Assembly (NCBI GenBank): GCA_041568335.1
Contig: JBFFZZ010000194.1
Location: forward strand, 1 to 6,057
DNA: 6,057 nt
Direction: 5' to 3'
Source: WVWW01 sp041568335
Lineage (GTDB): Bacteria; Acidobacteriota; Polarisedimenticolia; Polarisedimenticolales; Polarisedimenticolaceae
Shown here one piece after another: positions 5,593 to 6,057 of this stretch. Made by a program: the position numbers and the translations under genes. Position 1 is the stretch's first letter. Every line of letters starts with the position of its first letter. A model generated the notes under the pieces. The model was not told where the DNA came from. It searched no databases and saw nothing but the letters and a program-made list of their open reading frames with translations.

Positions 5593-6057
5593 TTGTCCGA
5601 TCAAGCCTCGCCGGCGAGCCGTTTGCTCCTCGGCCTTGCGATGAAGGTCTGGTACGTCCTGTCGCTACCTTTCGCGATCGCGATCATCCTCGGTTCGAGT
5701 CGGATCCACCCGGCCTATCGCGTCGGTTGGTTTCGTCGCACCATGCTCGGGGCCAGGATGTTCTGGAACAAGCTGCGGGTTCCCACCGGTACCAACTACA
5801 AGGCGCATCTCGCGATGGCGCTCAAGATCCTCGAAATCCCTCCTGAGGTCGAGGGGGACGTCGTCGAATGCGGCTGCTGGAAGGGCGGGAGCAGTGCCAA
5901 CCTGTCTCTCGTGTGCCGTCTTGTCGGGCGACGGCTCCTGATCTACGACTCTTTCGAAGGCTTGCCGGAGGCCAAGCCCGGGGATCGAGAGGGTGCGGGG
6001 TACTCGGCAGGCGACTACAGGGGATCCGAGGACGAGGTGCGGGCCAACATCGCCCGC
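5593..6057 (+). CDS. TylF/MycF-type SAM-dependent O-methyltransferase with N-terminal hydrophobic segment (3' end cut off)
   Basis: The first 155 residues are present and the frame is open at the right edge. The TylF (macrocin O-methyltransferase) pattern is clear: TNYKAHLAMALKILEIP (67-83), then GDVVECGCWKGGSSANLSLV (88-107), the glycine-rich SAM-binding loop, then LIYDSFEGLPE (116-126), whose D119 and E122 sit where the family contacts the cofactor, and YSAGDYRGSEDEVRANIAR (137-155). Well-studied relatives methylate sugar hydroxyls in macrolide antibiotics; here a surface glycan is the likelier target (inferred). Residues 11-34 (LLLGLAMKVWYVLSLPFAIAIILG) are strongly hydrophobic and followed by basic residues, suggesting a membrane-associated N-terminus. 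The start is TTG 5593, set by the GGAGGTGA at 5582-5589; a start at ATG 5641 would lose the Shine-Dalgarno and part of the hydrophobic segment. It is transcribed divergently from the formyltransferase operon. Confidence 0.85.
   Translation, partial: MSDQASPASRLLLGLAMKVWYVLSLPFAIAIILGSSRIHPAYRVGWFRRTMLGARMFWNKLRVPTGTNYKAHLAMALKILEIPPEVEGDVVECGCWKGGSSANLSLVCRLVGRRLLIYDSFEGLPEAKPGDREGAGYSAGDYRGSEDEVRANIAR

Noticed and set aside
4153..5604. 483-codon minus-strand open frame across the formyltransferase and deacetylase genes
   Set aside because: It is an off-frame shadow: Arg/Ser/Pro-rich, no family motifs, and it covers two genes with intact catalytic motifs in another frame of the same strand.
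5580..5846. 88-codon plus-strand frame from ATG 5580
   Set aside because: It overlaps the TylF-type gene in another frame and has no recognisable domain; the Shine-Dalgarno lies downstream of its ATG.
1..6057. CRISPR arrays, tandem repeats, tRNA genes and insertion sequences
   Set aside because: Reading both strands showed no regularly spaced repeats, cloverleaf-like segments, terminal inverted repeats or transposase motifs.

Overview
The window is GC-rich DNA from a Gram-negative bacterium. The sign of an outer membrane is a large protein ending in a beta-barrel-like region with a C-terminal phenylalanine. The strong G/C third-position bias and gene content would suit a GC-rich soil or sediment lineage such as Acidobacteriota or Myxococcota, but the sequence does not settle the taxonomy. 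All five genes fit a cell-surface or exopolysaccharide locus. I see no rRNA, tRNA, CRISPR array, insertion sequence or phage gene.

Layout, left to right. (1) Positions 2-2653, plus strand: the 3' part of a very large envelope protein whose frame is open to the left edge. It has an N-terminal region of unknown fold, a LolA/RseB-like middle and a predicted outer-membrane barrel. (2) 2670-3863, plus: a GT4 glycosyltransferase of the WbuB/WbjE type, 16 nt after gene 1. (3) 3860-4711, minus: a NodB-type polysaccharide deacetylase with a DUF3473-like C-terminus, the type found in exosortase A (XrtA/PEP-CTERM) loci. It converges on gene 2, and both stop codons lie in one CTAG. (4) 4716-5501, minus: a formyltransferase-family enzyme, 4 nt upstream of gene 3 in the same operon. 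(5) 5593-6057, plus, cut by the right edge: a TylF/MycF-type SAM-dependent O-methyltransferase with an N-terminal hydrophobic segment. It diverges from gene 4 across a 91-bp promoter region and starts at a TTG behind a near-perfect Shine-Dalgarno sequence.

How they may work together (inference): the glycosyltransferase adds an amino-sugar to a lipid-linked oligosaccharide. The formyltransferase, deacetylase and methyltransferase add or remove formyl, acetyl and methyl groups on sugars. The large barrel protein sits in the outer membrane as a possible transport or anchoring component. The formyltransferase-deacetylase pair resembles the ArnA/ArnD formylation-deformylation pair of lipid A modification and is the most interesting functional hypothesis here. 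The only stretches without a gene are 16, 4 and 91 bp long.
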